NCBI GenBank assembly: GCA_965247295.1
Contig: CBDFGQ010000003.1
Location: forward strand, 287,431-351,430
DNA from: CBDFGQ01 sp965247295
Lineage (GTDB): Bacteria; Chloroflexota; Dehalococcoidia; Lucifugimonadales; JAGWBF01
Length of the DNA: 64,000 nucleotides
Reading direction: 5' to 3'
Below, in pieces: positions 16,636-25,893 of the stretch. Both the position numbers and the translations under genes were made by a program. How positions within the stretch are numbered: position 1 is the stretch's first letter; the number at the start of each line of letters is the position of its first letter. Under the pieces are notes generated by a model. That model searched no databases, was not told the DNA's origin, and was given only the letters and a program-made list of their open reading frames with translations.

Positions 16636-17067
16636 CTAGCGCCTCCGCCTCCAGTTGAACAGACGCAGAACCCGGCCCTCGGACTCGGGCGCATTCGCCG
16701 TCTGGTCTCCCACGTCGTCTTCGGGTTGTCGAGCCGCCTCCAGGGTCTCCACGCGCCGGGTCAGACGCTCCACGAGCCTAGCCAGATCGTCCACGGCTTC
16801 AATCGCCAGCCTCATCCTCGCCTCCAACCGGTCCAGTGGCGTCGTTCTCTCCCATCCGGGGTCGTCCAGGTTGGCCATGAGTCGCTGCACGGCCAGGGTC
16901 ATCCTGCCCGTCAGTCGCTCCCGGCGCAGGGACAGCGCCACTGTCTTCCGGTTCACTCCCAGGAGGGCCGCCGTCCGGCGCTGTCCCTCCCGCTCAACGA
17001 GCCACTCTACGACCCACTTGAGGTCGGGCTTATTGTCGTCGGCCTTCGATTCCCGTCCATCATTCAT
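16636..17067 (-). CDS. Small HTH protein of the element right arm
   Basis: 143 residues from the ATG at 17067 (MNDGRESKADDNKP); a start at 17088 is possible. An HTH is visible as GQRRTAALLGVNRKTVALSL (about residues 27-46), followed by amphipathic helices and a variable acidic segment, ending NWRRRR. It is probably a DNA-binding regulator or accessory factor. It is encoded 22 nt before the tail-anchored protein gene and 20-odd nt after the non-coding block. Copy 2 has a longer C-terminus that overlaps the next gene. Confidence 0.6.
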   Translation of the reverse strand: MNDGRESKADDNKPDLKWVVEWLVEREGQRRTAALLGVNRKTVALSLRRERLTGRMTLAVQRLMANLDDPGWERTTPLDRLEARMRLAIEAVDDLARLVERLTRRVETLEAARQPEDDVGDQTANAPESEGRVLRLFNWRRRR

Positions 17068-17643
17068 CTTCGACTTCCGAGAGACCATTTCCGTCTTCTA
17101 CAGGGGGTGGCCCGCTTTAGCAATTTTATCCATTTTTCGGTGGAACTAGCCCTTTACAGGTACAGCTAACAGATTTCGGTCAATACACTCCGAATGTGGC
17201 AGAAAGCGTTAGCTGGCTGGCCCAGGATGTCCGCTCCTACCCATGCCCCAAAATCGTGTCATGCACCCCGACATCGTTTCGCGCCAAAATCGATGGGCCA
17301 AACTGGGCCGCGATCGTCGCCAACACGCCAAATCCTGTCCGCATCAACCCTCCGGCTGCCCCGGACAGGCCCATCCGTAGCTATTTCCTCGCGGTCGGCT
17401 GACACGTCAACGGCTGCAAGAGTGCAATCAAGCTGTCATTGGAGGGGCCGTTTAGTTTAAAGTGGCTTCCCATTCACTTGCATTTTCCAGCGCTGACCGG
17501 TCAACGGGTCTTTCGGCCCATTACGTAGCTAAAACAGGGGCAGATAGGGCGGTTTGCGGCACCGGCGGACCTCGAAAAGCACCCCGTCGAAGCAACTTTG
17601 CACCCCCAGACAACACAATGGGCAGATAGGGACGCATTGGCCC
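17068..17643. other. Conserved non-coding block of the right arm
   Basis: About 575 bp with no credible gene, alignable with 41403-41957. Shared landmarks include TTTCGGTGGAAC, GATTTCGGTCA, CACTCCGAATGTGGCAG, CTACCCATGCCCCAAAATC and GCGCTGACCGGTCA. GGGGCAGATAGGG-like strings occur twice near its right end. It mirrors the position of the left-arm block (after the replication-relaxation gene) and may be a cis-acting origin or regulatory RNA. Confidence 0.5.
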
Positions 17644-17649
17644 CTATCT
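17624..17649 (-). terminator. Conserved hairpin overlapping the stop of the right replication-relaxation gene
   Basis: AGATAGGG (17624-17631) pairs with CCCTATCT (17642-17649); the gene's stop codon lies inside. The same hairpin is at 41939-41963. There is no clear U tract, so it may be an RNA-processing or protein-binding site instead of a terminator. Confidence 0.45.
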
Positions 17650-19312
17650 ATTCCCCCCTACAGGACGCTGACGCATCCGGTGGTAGAGTGAGTCCCACTG
17701 GTAGGCGCGCAGCTCGGACAGCGCCAATCGTCGAGATTCCGGTTCCCAGAGTGGATGCCAGGACCGCCCCAGTATCCCTGTTGCGGACAGCACTGGCCGG
17801 CAGGACACGAGGATGGGCAGCGACATCCGGCTCATCCCGGCTGCCGTGCGCACGTAGGTGTCCTCGACCTCCTCGGTGTCCACGACGAAGAGCGTGGTGG
17901 GGAACGGCGGCTGGTCTTCCCCTGGTTCGGTGGACCAGTAGTAGCTCATGTAGGGACTCAGGCGGGCCAGGACTCCCTCGGGGTGACGGGCCCGCAGCTC
18001 GTATTCGAGGTAGAACGGTACGTCGAGGCCCTGTGCGACCATCTTCCCCACGGCGTCCGGGGCGATGGCCGACTGGCCCCAGTTGTAGGCTCGGTCAGAC
18101 CTCGCCGTGGGTACCGACCACAGCAGCTCGCTGTCAGGGTCTGCCCTGGCGTCGGCCTCAAGCTTCGAGAGGAACCATGTGATCCCGTCGGCGTGCTTCG
18201 TCTGCCGGGCCCACGTGTCGATACGGTGGCCCACATATCGTCTCCGGCTCTGACGATCTGTGGTGGGGTCAGTGCTCCAGATGCCCCGCGTGGTCGGCAG
18301 TTGCGCACGGTCCCTGTGAGTGATGTAGCGGATCCCCTCGGCAGAAAGCGTGTAGCGAGTGTCTCCACGTTTGCCCCGGCGCTTGACGAGGCCCCACGTG
18401 TTGACGAGGCTATGCACCATCTGGCTTACTCGTCCCTCCGAGACGCCGAGCCAGCGGGCAAGGTGCTCCCGTGGGATCATCGGGTGGTCGGTCACCAGGT
18501 CGAGCGTCCGCTTCTCCGACGGGCTGATGCCGAAGGTCGCCGCAGCCCGCACCATCCGCTCAGGATGGGGCATCGATGCCCGCTTCCGACTCGGCGGCTC
18601 CGTATGAAGCGCTCCGGCTAGGCCACCCTGTGAGCTCACGAAATCGAGGGTGTAGTACGAGCCGCTGAACAGGCCTGAGGTCTTCTGCCAGACGTGGCGG
18701 TCCCGTCTTTCCAGTGTGTCCCGAGACTCCACACCGACGTAGGAGTCTTCAAGATTCAGTTCCATGCAGAACCTCGTCGTCAGCCTCTGCTCCCACACGC
18801 TGGGAGTCAGGACGAGGGTGGCGCTGGGGCATCGGGTGTAGTCGTATCCCGCTATAGCCCTCAGCCGGTCGTAGAGTGATCGGCGCCGCAGGGCCAAGCC
18901 CTGGCGAACTACGCCAAACCTGCGGCCGTCGTGGAGGGTGATGGTGGCGTCGAACCGGCCCCGGCGGTGGAACTCCACGTGCGACCGGAGCCCGTCGATG
19001 CCGGGGGAGAGTGAGGCGGCGAGTCGGTAGACGGCGGCCACCGCGTCCAACCGGCGGATGAGCAGCGCCAGCCACTCCCTGGAAACAGGGTAGGCTCGCA
19101 CGAAATCCGAAGGTGTCGAAGTTGAGCAACTGGACAGCTTCGCGGATGCCACGGGCTGTCAGGTAGTACCTCTGGCTCGACGGCAGGTGGGCAGTCCCGT
19201 GACTCACTCGGCCGACCACGCCGGCGGCCAGCAGGCCGGTTAGGGCGCGGTGGATGGTCGTGTGAGGCTCCCCCAGGATGCCTGCCAACTCTGCTGAGTC
19301 GATGAAAGGCAT
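17644..19312 (-). pseudogene. Replication-relaxation-like protein, right-arm type, frameshifted
   Basis: The 5' part (19312 to about 19105) encodes a winged helix (MPFIDSAELAGILGEPHTTI). The frame then changes at about 19100 (between QLLNF and TPSDFVRAYPVSREW); the rest runs to 17644 without interruption. Copy 2 (41958-43670) reads straight through the same point, so copy 1 carries a single-base frameshift. The long part has a second winged helix (REHLARWLGVSEGRVSQMV) and the C-terminal YLEYELRARHPEGVLARL segment that corresponds to YLLEFERRAT in the left-arm protein. AYPVS-x-x-W and the HRRG segment are also shared, so the two arms encode paralogues. Confidence 0.7.
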
Positions 19313-19412
19313 CCTGCTGAGGGCATCAAGTAGCTGCCGACCACCTGTCGATATCGTCTTTGTCAGGCTTCGTGATCTCTGTTGCTGCGTCCGTCATTCC
19401 GTTTCCCGACTG

Positions 19413-19496
19413 CAATGCTCCAATAGTCCATTGTGAAGGCCGGGAATGGTGAAGGTAATACCCTGCAAGCCATTGCGCTAAGGACGGTTTTGTGGT
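19413..19496 (-). repeat. Conserved element end, R1
   Basis: Read on the minus strand from 19496: ACCACAAAACC, 9 bases, GCAATGGCTTGCA, GGGTATTACC, and further in CAATG-N11-CATTG. This is an inverted counterpart of L1. It lies upstream of the right-arm replication-relaxation gene. Confidence 0.7.
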
Positions 19497-19568
19497 GGTG
19501 GTCGCTGGTGGTGAGAGACCGCGGCTCAATCCTGCCAAAGGAGCTTCGGTATCTGGTCCGGAACTGGG

Positions 19569-20345
19569 TCACTCCAAGATCACCTCATACGCGGTCGGCC
19601 CCGGATGCAGATACCAGTTGTTCACGAGGTTGGCCAGGTGTACATGCGCAGCGTACTCTCCTGGAGTTGCCCGGCCTCCCTCGAAGTGCACCTGGTCCCA
19701 GATCATTGTGAAAGAGGCGGTCTCGTGGGGTTTCAGGACCCGGTGCCCATCGCCGTAGGGCAGGACAGCCACATCTCGGTGTTCCAGGAGGCTGTGGATA
19801 ACCACTCTCGGCGGCAGGTAGTCCAGGGTGACCGGCCAATCGCTGATATTGGTGATCGTGAAGGTCAACGTCACCAACTCGTCCTGAGCGTATGCCGATT
19901 TGTCGGTCTTCAGCTCCCACTTGTAGGGGTACTGGTAGTCATCACTGGAGTAGCCTCGCGGGAGGAGGCGCTCGGCGGCTACCATCGAATGCGGCGAGCT
20001 GGAGGGTGCTCCCTCCATGAGCGCCTCGAACGAACTCAGGCCATGGGTGGCAAACGCCGCTCCCAGGTGACTCCCATCCTCCGTGCCGCAGAGGACGAGG
20101 TCGGGCGCGCCGCCCTCTCTGTCCCACCAGAGAGCGATGTACCGGGCGCTGCCCAGCAGTTCCCCGTCGGCACTGCGCAGCTCCTGGGGCGTAGCGTAAA
20201 GCAGCTCCAGCGTGGTACCCGACACGCGCCGCAGCACGTATTGCGGGTGCCGACCCAGGTTTTCCAGAGGAACCGGCTCTCCCAGGTTCTTGAGCGCCTT
20301 CTCCACTGGCACGGCCAACAGCTCTCGGGTCACCGGTCCGTCCAC
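19569..20345 (-). CDS. BsuPI-domain protein (proteinase-inhibitor-like Ig fold)
   Basis: 258 residues as drawn, from a GTG. The C-terminal part (KTDKSAYAQDELVTLTFTIT, then VLKPHETASFTMIWDQ and TPGEYAAHVHL) fits the BsuPI intracellular proteinase inhibitor domain, an Ig-like fold found in many uncharacterised proteins. The N-terminal part (about residues 1-140) is unrecognised. An overlapping frame at 20330-20545 (ending TTGRHHAGTWTDR) has protein-like codon use and could be the real N-terminus displaced by a frameshift near 20335. No signal peptide is seen. Confidence 0.6.
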   Translation of the reverse strand: MDGPVTRELLAVPVEKALKNLGEPVPLENLGRHPQYVLRRVSGTTLELLYATPQELRSADGELLGSARYIALWWDREGGAPDLVLCGTEDGSHLGAAFATHGLSSFEALMEGAPSSSPHSMVAAERLLPRGYSSDDYQYPYKWELKTDKSAYAQDELVTLTFTITNISDWPVTLDYLPPRVVIHSLLEHRDVAVLPYGDGHRVLKPHETASFTMIWDQVHFEGGRATPGEYAAHVHLANLVNNWYLHPGPTAYEVILE

Positions 20346-20683
20346 GTGCCCGCGTGATGCCGCCCCGTGGTAAAGACGGCGGCGGGGGTTATGCCGGTAT
20401 CCGGAGGAGCCGACTCAATCAGATGGAGTGCGGGGTCCAAAAGCATCGCAGGACGATCCGTACCGCCAATCTGGCTATGAACGATCTGCTGGCCATACCA
20501 TCTCCGCCCGTGGCCTGCAAGACCGATGGGTATGCCATCACCCAATGATGATCAGGAGTGATATGGCCCTGCTTCCACGCAACTCCTCTGCCCTCCGTTA
20601 GCTGTGGCCGACCCCCTCATACTCCCCATTGTACTAGATGCACCCCCTCCATTCGACATCTAATGGCCAGAGTTTGAGCTCGA
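20346..20683. other. Intergenic DNA with a possible frame-displaced N-terminus
   Basis: Apart from the minus-strand frame at 20330-20545 (71 codons, beginning MGDGIPIGLAGHGRRWYGQQ), which may belong to the BsuPI gene, nothing is recognised. Confidence 0.35.
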
Positions 20684-22000
20684 TTATTCGGGACGGGCCT
20701 GGAATAGCAGGAACACGACGTCGTCCGTTTGCAAGAAGAGCCGGTCGCCATAGATGCCGTACCGCGACAGACGGTTCACCAGACCGAAGTATCGCTCCTC
20801 CTGCTCCATTAGACCGTCCGTGTCCACGCATTCCATTGCCGTTTGGTGCAAAAGGTGGGCATCGACCGTAATCAACCCTTCTCCGAGGTTCGCCGGACCA
20901 CCGTAGGAGTTGCACCCGGATGACCCTCCCAGGCTGTCCTCGTCGAACGATATCGTCACCTCGGTCCCGTCGACCACTGAGGTGGTCCGGTGGAGCCACG
21001 TCTCGGAGCCGTCCTGTCTGAGCTCGACGAACGCCATCAGGGTCCATTCCGTGTCGGCAATGTCCTTTATGGTCTGTGGCAGCGGCTCGAAGGTCAGCGT
21101 CTTGCCCCTGATGCTCCAGATTCTGAGGAGACTCGATCCTCCCTCCTCGTCAACCGAATGCTCTCTCGCCCACGTCTGAAAGTCGCCGAACTCGCCCTCC
21201 AGAGTCCGCTCATTCTCTGTGCATGATTGCCATGACTGCGGGGAGCTTAGCATCGATTTCCCCGGAAAGCGCAGAGCGCCCTCGGACGCTCGGTACGTCG
21301 CAACGTAGCTGCGACAGGCGGTCGCGCCGGTGACCAATCGATCATCCAGGAAAGCCATGGTCGCCGCACGCACGTCACCGTCCGTATCACCCTCTTCCAG
21401 GAGCCGCCACGCAGTGCCCTCCAAGTCGATGGGACTCCCTAGTAGTGGCGGCGCCTTCACGAAGACCAGCTTGGCCGCGTCGCCACTGTCGAGGATCTCC
21501 AGCCGGTCATCCGTAATGCGGAACCTCTTCCCTTGCATGAAAGCCGACATGTAAGCGTCCGCCTGGTCCATCACCCCTTCGGGTTCGAGACACAACATCT
21601 CCGTGACCGTCGCGCCGGGTGGGATTTTGAAAACCCCATCTGCGCCGACGACAGGCGTTCCATCACGAGACTGCCCGCGGTAGGAGTTACATCCATTAAT
21701 GCCGTCAAACCAGTCGTCTCCAATCATCAGCGTTATCGCGGAATCTTCGATGACCGGTCGACCGTCCAGCAGTTCGAGGACCCAGGTGCCTTCGGCAGCC
21801 AACTCTATATCGGGACTGGGCGACTGGGCCACGTCGGGGCCGTCGGTAGTGGGCGTGGGGGCGCTGGTACCTGGTGACTCCCCAGTAGTCGTAGACCCAG
21901 CGGGTTGTGCCTGCTCGTCGCAAGCCGCGGCGACCAACATCAGGAGGGCCAGCAGTCCTCCAATGACTCCAAGCTTTAGGACTACCAGTCGTCCTCTCAA
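20684..22000 (-). CDS. META-domain lipoprotein (multiple HslJ-like domains)
   Basis: 438 residues from a TTG start preceded by GGGGATTAGGA. The signal ends in the lipobox LMLVAAAC, so the protein is a membrane-anchored lipoprotein. A Thr/Pro-rich linker follows. At least two META domains are visible by the pattern W-x-L ... GCNSYRG ... TEMLC (about 70-170) and EWTLMAF ... GCNSYGG ... TAMECV (about 320-430); a degenerate third lies between (TAWRLLEEG ... ACRSYV). META/HslJ domains occur in heat-shock and motility-related envelope proteins; the role here is unknown. It stands alone, transcribed leftward. Confidence 0.8.
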   Translation of the reverse strand: MRGRLVVLKLGVIGGLLALLMLVAAACDEQAQPAGSTTTGESPGTSAPTPTTDGPDVAQSPSPDIELAAEGTWVLELLDGRPVIEDSAITLMIGDDWFDGINGCNSYRGQSRDGTPVVGADGVFKIPPGATVTEMLCLEPEGVMDQADAYMSAFMQGKRFRITDDRLEILDSGDAAKLVFVKAPPLLGSPIDLEGTAWRLLEEGDTDGDVRAATMAFLDDRLVTGATACRSYVATYRASEGALRFPGKSMLSSPQSWQSCTENERTLEGEFGDFQTWAREHSVDEEGGSSLLRIWSIRGKTLTFEPLPQTIKDIADTEWTLMAFVELRQDGSETWLHRTTSVVDGTEVTISFDEDSLGGSSGCNSYGGPANLGEGLITVDAHLLHQTAMECVDTDGLMEQEERYFGLVNRLSRYGIYGDRLFLQTDDVVFLLFQARPE

Positions 22001-22393
22001 TCCTAATCCCCTGTTGTGAAGCCTCGACTTAAAGACTGTTCCTCTCTATCGGAGATCGCGTCGCCACAGGAAAGCCTCCCGTACCGACACGGTACCTATT
22101 CCTTGCTTCCAAGTGAGCCTGCAACAAGTAAGACGTATCGACAGAAGAAAAAGTTCCCTGATGACAACGAAGTCCGTCGCAACGGCAGCGAACTTGGATT
22201 GCTCGCTCGCACCCGCTGCGGCGATCTCCCACCACGTTCAAGTAAGTCCTACTTGATAGTACGTTTCAAACCAAGAAAGCGTTGATTCGAACTGACGCTC
22301 CCTTGCACGACTCGTACGCTAGTGCCTCCGCCGGGTATACGATCGACACCCCAATCCTGCATGGGCCATAGTTGCCGAGCGTTGCGGAACTGG
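22001..22393. other. Intergenic DNA
   Basis: About 390 bp. I see no gene, repeat or strong hairpin. It should hold the META gene promoter (minus strand) and the end of the DUF4349 operon. Confidence 0.4.
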
Positions 22394-23824
22394 CTAGACC
22401 CGTCGCCTCGCGCGGAACGCGAGCGTTAGAGCGCCGACCAGGCTGAGGAACACGAGCGCTCCACCCACAGGGATCCCGATGGAACGCCAGGGGTCCGCTT
22501 CTTCCGGGCTTTGGAGTTCCGTGGTGATCCTCGCTTGCGCGTCTTTGTCAGGCTCGTCCTGGGATAGTCGCCCGTCGCTCCGCACCTCCCGGTGGAGGAC
22601 GATTCCGTCTCCCACCAGCGAAGTGAGGACGCTGTCGAAGGCAGATGCGGGCACCAGGAAGCTCAGGAACGCCTCCTGGCCGTCCTGTTGGGTCGAGACC
22701 GTTACCACCTGGCCCATCGTCCCGTCGGCTTGGTCGACCAGGTCGCGGATGCGCCTGACCGAACGCTCCACGTCGCGCACTTCGATCCGCAGGGACGCTG
22801 AGGGGGCGGAGGCCGTTGGGTCGGGAGGGAGCGCAAAGGTCACCGTGATCGTCGCGAGCGCGACGCTACGTTCGATGAAGTCGAGCTGCCCTTGCAAGCG
22901 CTCGACGTTTGCCCGCACGCGCCCGAGTTCCCGCTCCACGGTGAGCACGTCGCTGACGGATACGGCCCGGTCGAGCAGCTTCAGCAGGCTCGCCTCAGCG
23001 CTCCGCTCGCTCCGAAGCCGGGCCGCGAGGTCGATAGCGTCACCTGTGACGTCGGTCTGACCAAGGCTCTGTCCGAGCACCTCGCCGAACGCCTCGATGC
23101 GGTCGATCGTGCGGTTGAACTGCTCGGCGGGCACGCGGATGGTGGCGGAGCCGCGTCCGGGCTGAGGGCCGTCTGTCGTGGAGACGTGCTCGATAAAGCC
23201 TCCAACCGACTCCACGAAGACGCGGAGCTCGGTGATGGCCATGCCGACGTCTTCTACCTCGACCGTCAGCGACGCCTGCGAGATGACCTGGCGCTCGCTA
23301 TTGAAGACCGGGAAGTCCTGGGCGTCGGCCGAGGGACGCGGGGCTGGCCCCCGCGTGTCCATAGGCCCTGGACTTCCAGAAGGACCCCAGACAATCGGCG
23401 GCGCTGGTGTCCCGGTGGGCTGCAGTGCCGGCACCACGAGCGCGCCCGACTGCTCTTCCTCCAACGCCCGCGACAGGCGCGTGGCTGCCCCATCGTCAAC
23501 ATCTGGGAGTCCAGCGCTGTCATCTGGACTGATGAGGATGAATGAGCTCTCATCGCCTGCGACGAGCAGCCCATCGCCGTTGCCTGCCGTCAGACCAGCG
23601 GCGACCAGCACGATACCAGTGGCGCCGACAGCCAGCACCACGGTAGCGGCGGCGCCAACTGCTAGGGAGGCCCATCGCCGTTGCCACCAGGTGGAAGTTG
23701 TGGTGGATCCCTCCAGCCTCGGCTTGATGCGCGCCCACAGGTCTGCAGGGGCGGGCGCCTCACTCCCCGCCGCGTGGAGCGCCGTCCGCAGCCTGTGTTC
23801 GGTCTTCTCGTCTTGCTCGCTCAT
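22394..23824 (-). CDS. DUF4349 membrane protein, anti-sigma-like
   Basis: 476 residues. The short N-terminal part (about 1-45) precedes one membrane segment (SLAVGAAATVVLAVGATGIV). After a Pro-rich linker comes the DUF4349 domain: QASLTVEVEDVGMAI, then the coiled coil LTVERELGRVRANVERLQGQ and FIERSVALATITVTF. A final hydrophobic segment (IPVGGALVFLSLVGALTLAF) closes it. The start overlaps the sigma factor stop by 4 nt (ATGA at 23821-23824). Gene order and membrane topology suggest an anti-sigma factor that senses the envelope, though no zinc motif is visible. Confidence 0.75.
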   Translation of the reverse strand: MSEQDEKTEHRLRTALHAAGSEAPAPADLWARIKPRLEGSTTTSTWWQRRWASLAVGAAATVVLAVGATGIVLVAAGLTAGNGDGLLVAGDESSFILISPDDSAGLPDVDDGAATRLSRALEEEQSGALVVPALQPTGTPAPPIVWGPSGSPGPMDTRGPAPRPSADAQDFPVFNSERQVISQASLTVEVEDVGMAITELRVFVESVGGFIEHVSTTDGPQPGRGSATIRVPAEQFNRTIDRIEAFGEVLGQSLGQTDVTGDAIDLAARLRSERSAEASLLKLLDRAVSVSDVLTVERELGRVRANVERLQGQLDFIERSVALATITVTFALPPDPTASAPSASLRIEVRDVERSVRRIRDLVDQADGTMGQVVTVSTQQDGQEAFLSFLVPASAFDSVLTSLVGDGIVLHREVRSDGRLSQDEPDKDAQARITTELQSPEEADPWRSIGIPVGGALVFLSLVGALTLAFRARRRV

Positions 23825-24351
23825 GTCTCGTCCTCGCAGTCTGCAAGTATCTCTCGCAGGTGCCCAAGCGCCCTGCTCAAGCGCGATTTGACTGTTCCCT
23901 CACGGACGCCGAGGGCATCCGCCACTTCCCTCGTCGATAGGTCCGCGAAGTAGCGGAGAGCAACTACTCGCTGGTGACCGTCGGACAGCTGGCTGAGCGC
24001 TCGCCGAACCTCGTCCTTGTCGTCCACGTAGCCGAACTCTGGGTCCGTGCTGCCTTGATCAGCCTCGGGTAACGGTTCGACCGACAGCTGACGGCGAGCC
24101 TTCACGTTGAGCGCCTGGTTGACCGCGATGCGGACCAACCAAGGTTTCACGGGCTCGCCGAGACGGAACGTTGCTATGCCTTTCCAGGCTCGCACGAACG
24201 TCTCTTGGACGAGCTCTTCGCTGACCGCCCTGTCATGTGTCATGAGATAGAGCGTACCCATCAGCACGTCCCCGTAGTACTCCACTATCGGACGGAATGC
24301 CTCGCGATCGCCGTTCTGGCAGCGCCGGACCGCATCCTGCTCGTTGATCAC
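23821..24351 (-). CDS. ECF RNA polymerase sigma factor
   Basis: 176 residues. Region 2 includes LVQETFVRAWKGIATFR (about 46-62) and PWLVRIAVNQALN; region 4 includes ALSQLSDGHQRVVALRYF and STREVADALGVREGTVKSRL (about 140-165), a textbook sigma-70 region 4 HTH. It would direct RNA polymerase to stress-type promoters. It is co-transcribed with the DUF4349 protein gene, its likely regulator. Confidence 0.9.
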   Translation of the reverse strand: MINEQDAVRRCQNGDREAFRPIVEYYGDVLMGTLYLMTHDRAVSEELVQETFVRAWKGIATFRLGEPVKPWLVRIAVNQALNVKARRQLSVEPLPEADQGSTDPEFGYVDDKDEVRRALSQLSDGHQRVVALRYFADLSTREVADALGVREGTVKSRLSRALGHLREILADCEDET

Positions 24352-24806
24352 GTTCTCTCCTGGTCGCCAGCGGCCTTCATTAGGAATATACAGGCCATCA
24401 GGACGATAGGTTCCCTACACTGCTGTGGTGAGCGACAGTCGACGAGGCTGGTCTGCAAGAAAGACATGATGTTATTCGCTAGTGGCTGGGCCATACCGCT
24501 AGCCCTTTACTACCGGACCTCACGTGACCTGTCTCCTGTGTTAGGTCCAGGAATTCCTAGAGCACGACCGGCGTTTTGCTGCCCATCTGTTCCGCGACTC
24601 CTCAGGCTTAAGAGCAGAACATGAGTCCGGTACCCAGGATTCAACGGTGACCTTCAAGCTTCGATTCTCTAGATGGACGACCATTCCCTTACTTAGTCAC
24701 CTCTGGCCGGAGTGCTCCATACACTTAAGCATCTATTGGCCTCTACATTGCCGCCCGCGTCACCGGTGTGAACGCTTGTTGTTTACGGGCGAGAGACACG
24801 ACATGC
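24352..24806. other. Intergenic DNA
   Basis: About 455 bp. No gene or repeat recognised. The promoter of the ECF sigma operon should lie at its left end, but I cannot assign boxes. Confidence 0.4.
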
Positions 24807-25712
24807 TCACTCGCTGCCGCCCTGGAACTTTTCCGGCGCGTTGATGATGTCGCTGATCTGGTACGTTGACGCGTCGAGGGTCGTGGGCAGCGCCTCCAGG
24901 TCCGGGTGGCTCAGTATCGCCTCGATGCACTCCCTGCTGCCGCCAATGTAGGTGTGGCACAGGTCGATGTCCGTTGCTACGCACCAGGCCCGGTCCTCCG
25001 GCCACCAGAGGTTCGGCGAGTTGCTCCAGACGTTCCCACGAGGCCAATCTGTTGCGAAAAAAGCCATGATGGTGTCGATAGGACCGCGGAACAGCAGGTG
25101 GTCTCGGTGCGGCGCTCTCACACGAGAACCGGCCTTGTAGAGGCGGGTGTCGATGTTTCCCGAGCCATCCCAAAGGCAGAAGTAGCAGATGTCGGGGATT
25201 GTGGTGAAGCCTCTGAGCGTTTCGACCAAGGTACGGCACTCCGCTTCCGGGATTGACCCGACCGTCGGACGCGAACCCCACGGCGGGTCTGGTTCATTGA
25301 CGTGAGGGCCTTCGGGCAGACCTGCGACACGGTCGAACTGCATCAGGGGATGGACGGTCCGTCCCGTCCACGAAGCCACCGTGGACCATCGGACAGGCTG
25401 CTCCTCATCGTCGTTCAGATAGGCGGGATGAAACACGCGGGCGTATGCCGGAAACCCGTTTGGTAACAGGGAACGCACCGTCGACATGTTTGAGTCCGAC
25501 AGGCGCTCTTCTATCCACCTGGCCTCCGACACGTCCTCGGAGAACTCCACACCATCGGGCGCGAGCTTGGTCTGCCGGATGGGAGCGCCTCCTCCGGAGG
25601 AAAGCATCGCAAGGCTGGTCATGTCGGAGCCTCGCCTGCGCAACACCAAGCGCGACATCAGCCTGCGAAACCACGATCGCCTGACGTACTTCATCTCCAT
25701 TGTCGCATCCAC
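24807..25712 (-). CDS. Conserved hypothetical protein (WWPEDRAWCVAT family), copy 1
   Basis: 301 residues as drawn. It has no signal peptide or membrane segment. The conserved core (ARVFHPAYL, VRWSTVASWTG, YFCLWDGSG, then NLWWPEDRAWCVATDIDLCH and TYIGGS) is shared with the protein at 61447. I remember similar hypothetical proteins in Actinobacteria, without known function. The N-terminal 60 residues are basic and variable, and Met31 or later could be the start. It lies just left of the att-like site C. Confidence 0.6.
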   Translation of the reverse strand: MDATMEMKYVRRSWFRRLMSRLVLRRRGSDMTSLAMLSSGGGAPIRQTKLAPDGVEFSEDVSEARWIEERLSDSNMSTVRSLLPNGFPAYARVFHPAYLNDDEEQPVRWSTVASWTGRTVHPLMQFDRVAGLPEGPHVNEPDPPWGSRPTVGSIPEAECRTLVETLRGFTTIPDICYFCLWDGSGNIDTRLYKAGSRVRAPHRDHLLFRGPIDTIMAFFATDWPRGNVWSNSPNLWWPEDRAWCVATDIDLCHTYIGGSRECIEAILSHPDLEALPTTLDASTYQISDIINAPEKFQGGSE

Positions 25713-25755
25713 CTACGCGCTATCTCCGGGCCGTCGCGGATTGAAGACTACACTT

Positions 25756-25781
25756 GTCAAGTCTGGTGGGCCTAAGTTGAC
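25756..25781. other. Att-like site C (candidate attL)
   Basis: GTCAAGT, centre CTGGTGGGCCTA, AGTTGAC. The first 21 bp recur exactly at 51948. The right flank (GTTGACGGTAGACAGAACC) matches one arm of the recombinase-junction sites A and B, while the left flank does not. The recombinase-like arm therefore faces the interior of the 26.2 kb segment. Confidence 0.6.
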
Positions 25782-25893
25782 GGTAGACAGAACCATCTTT
25801 GAACTCGTACTGGGCATATAGTCTAGCACTTGACTTGCGCCGCCGCATTTTGGACCAAGCGGTTAGGAAGACGCCAGCTGTACTAAGGTTTGC

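Larger units (their letters stand above)
8167..19496. mobile_element. Mirror-symmetric element, copy 1 (about 11.3 kb)
   Basis: The segment is bounded by inverted copies of a conserved end block (8167 inward, 19496 inward). Genes on both sides read towards the centre: a replication-relaxation-like gene at each end, small DNA-binding proteins, and two large serine recombinase genes that converge and overlap at 12489-12660. The right arm also holds a cargo gene and a PIN/DUF7662 pair. Gene order matches 32427-43806 throughout except for the cargo. The right-hand end gene and the cargo gene are frameshifted, so this copy may be decaying. The exact outer boundary is inferred from where the four ends stop resembling each other; no target duplication is visible. 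Confidence 0.7.

Noticed and set aside
25756..25781. tRNA 3' end as integration target (GGCCCACCA on the minus strand)
   Set aside because: The string resembles a tRNA acceptor end with CCA, but no cloverleaf can be drawn at any of the four dyad sites.
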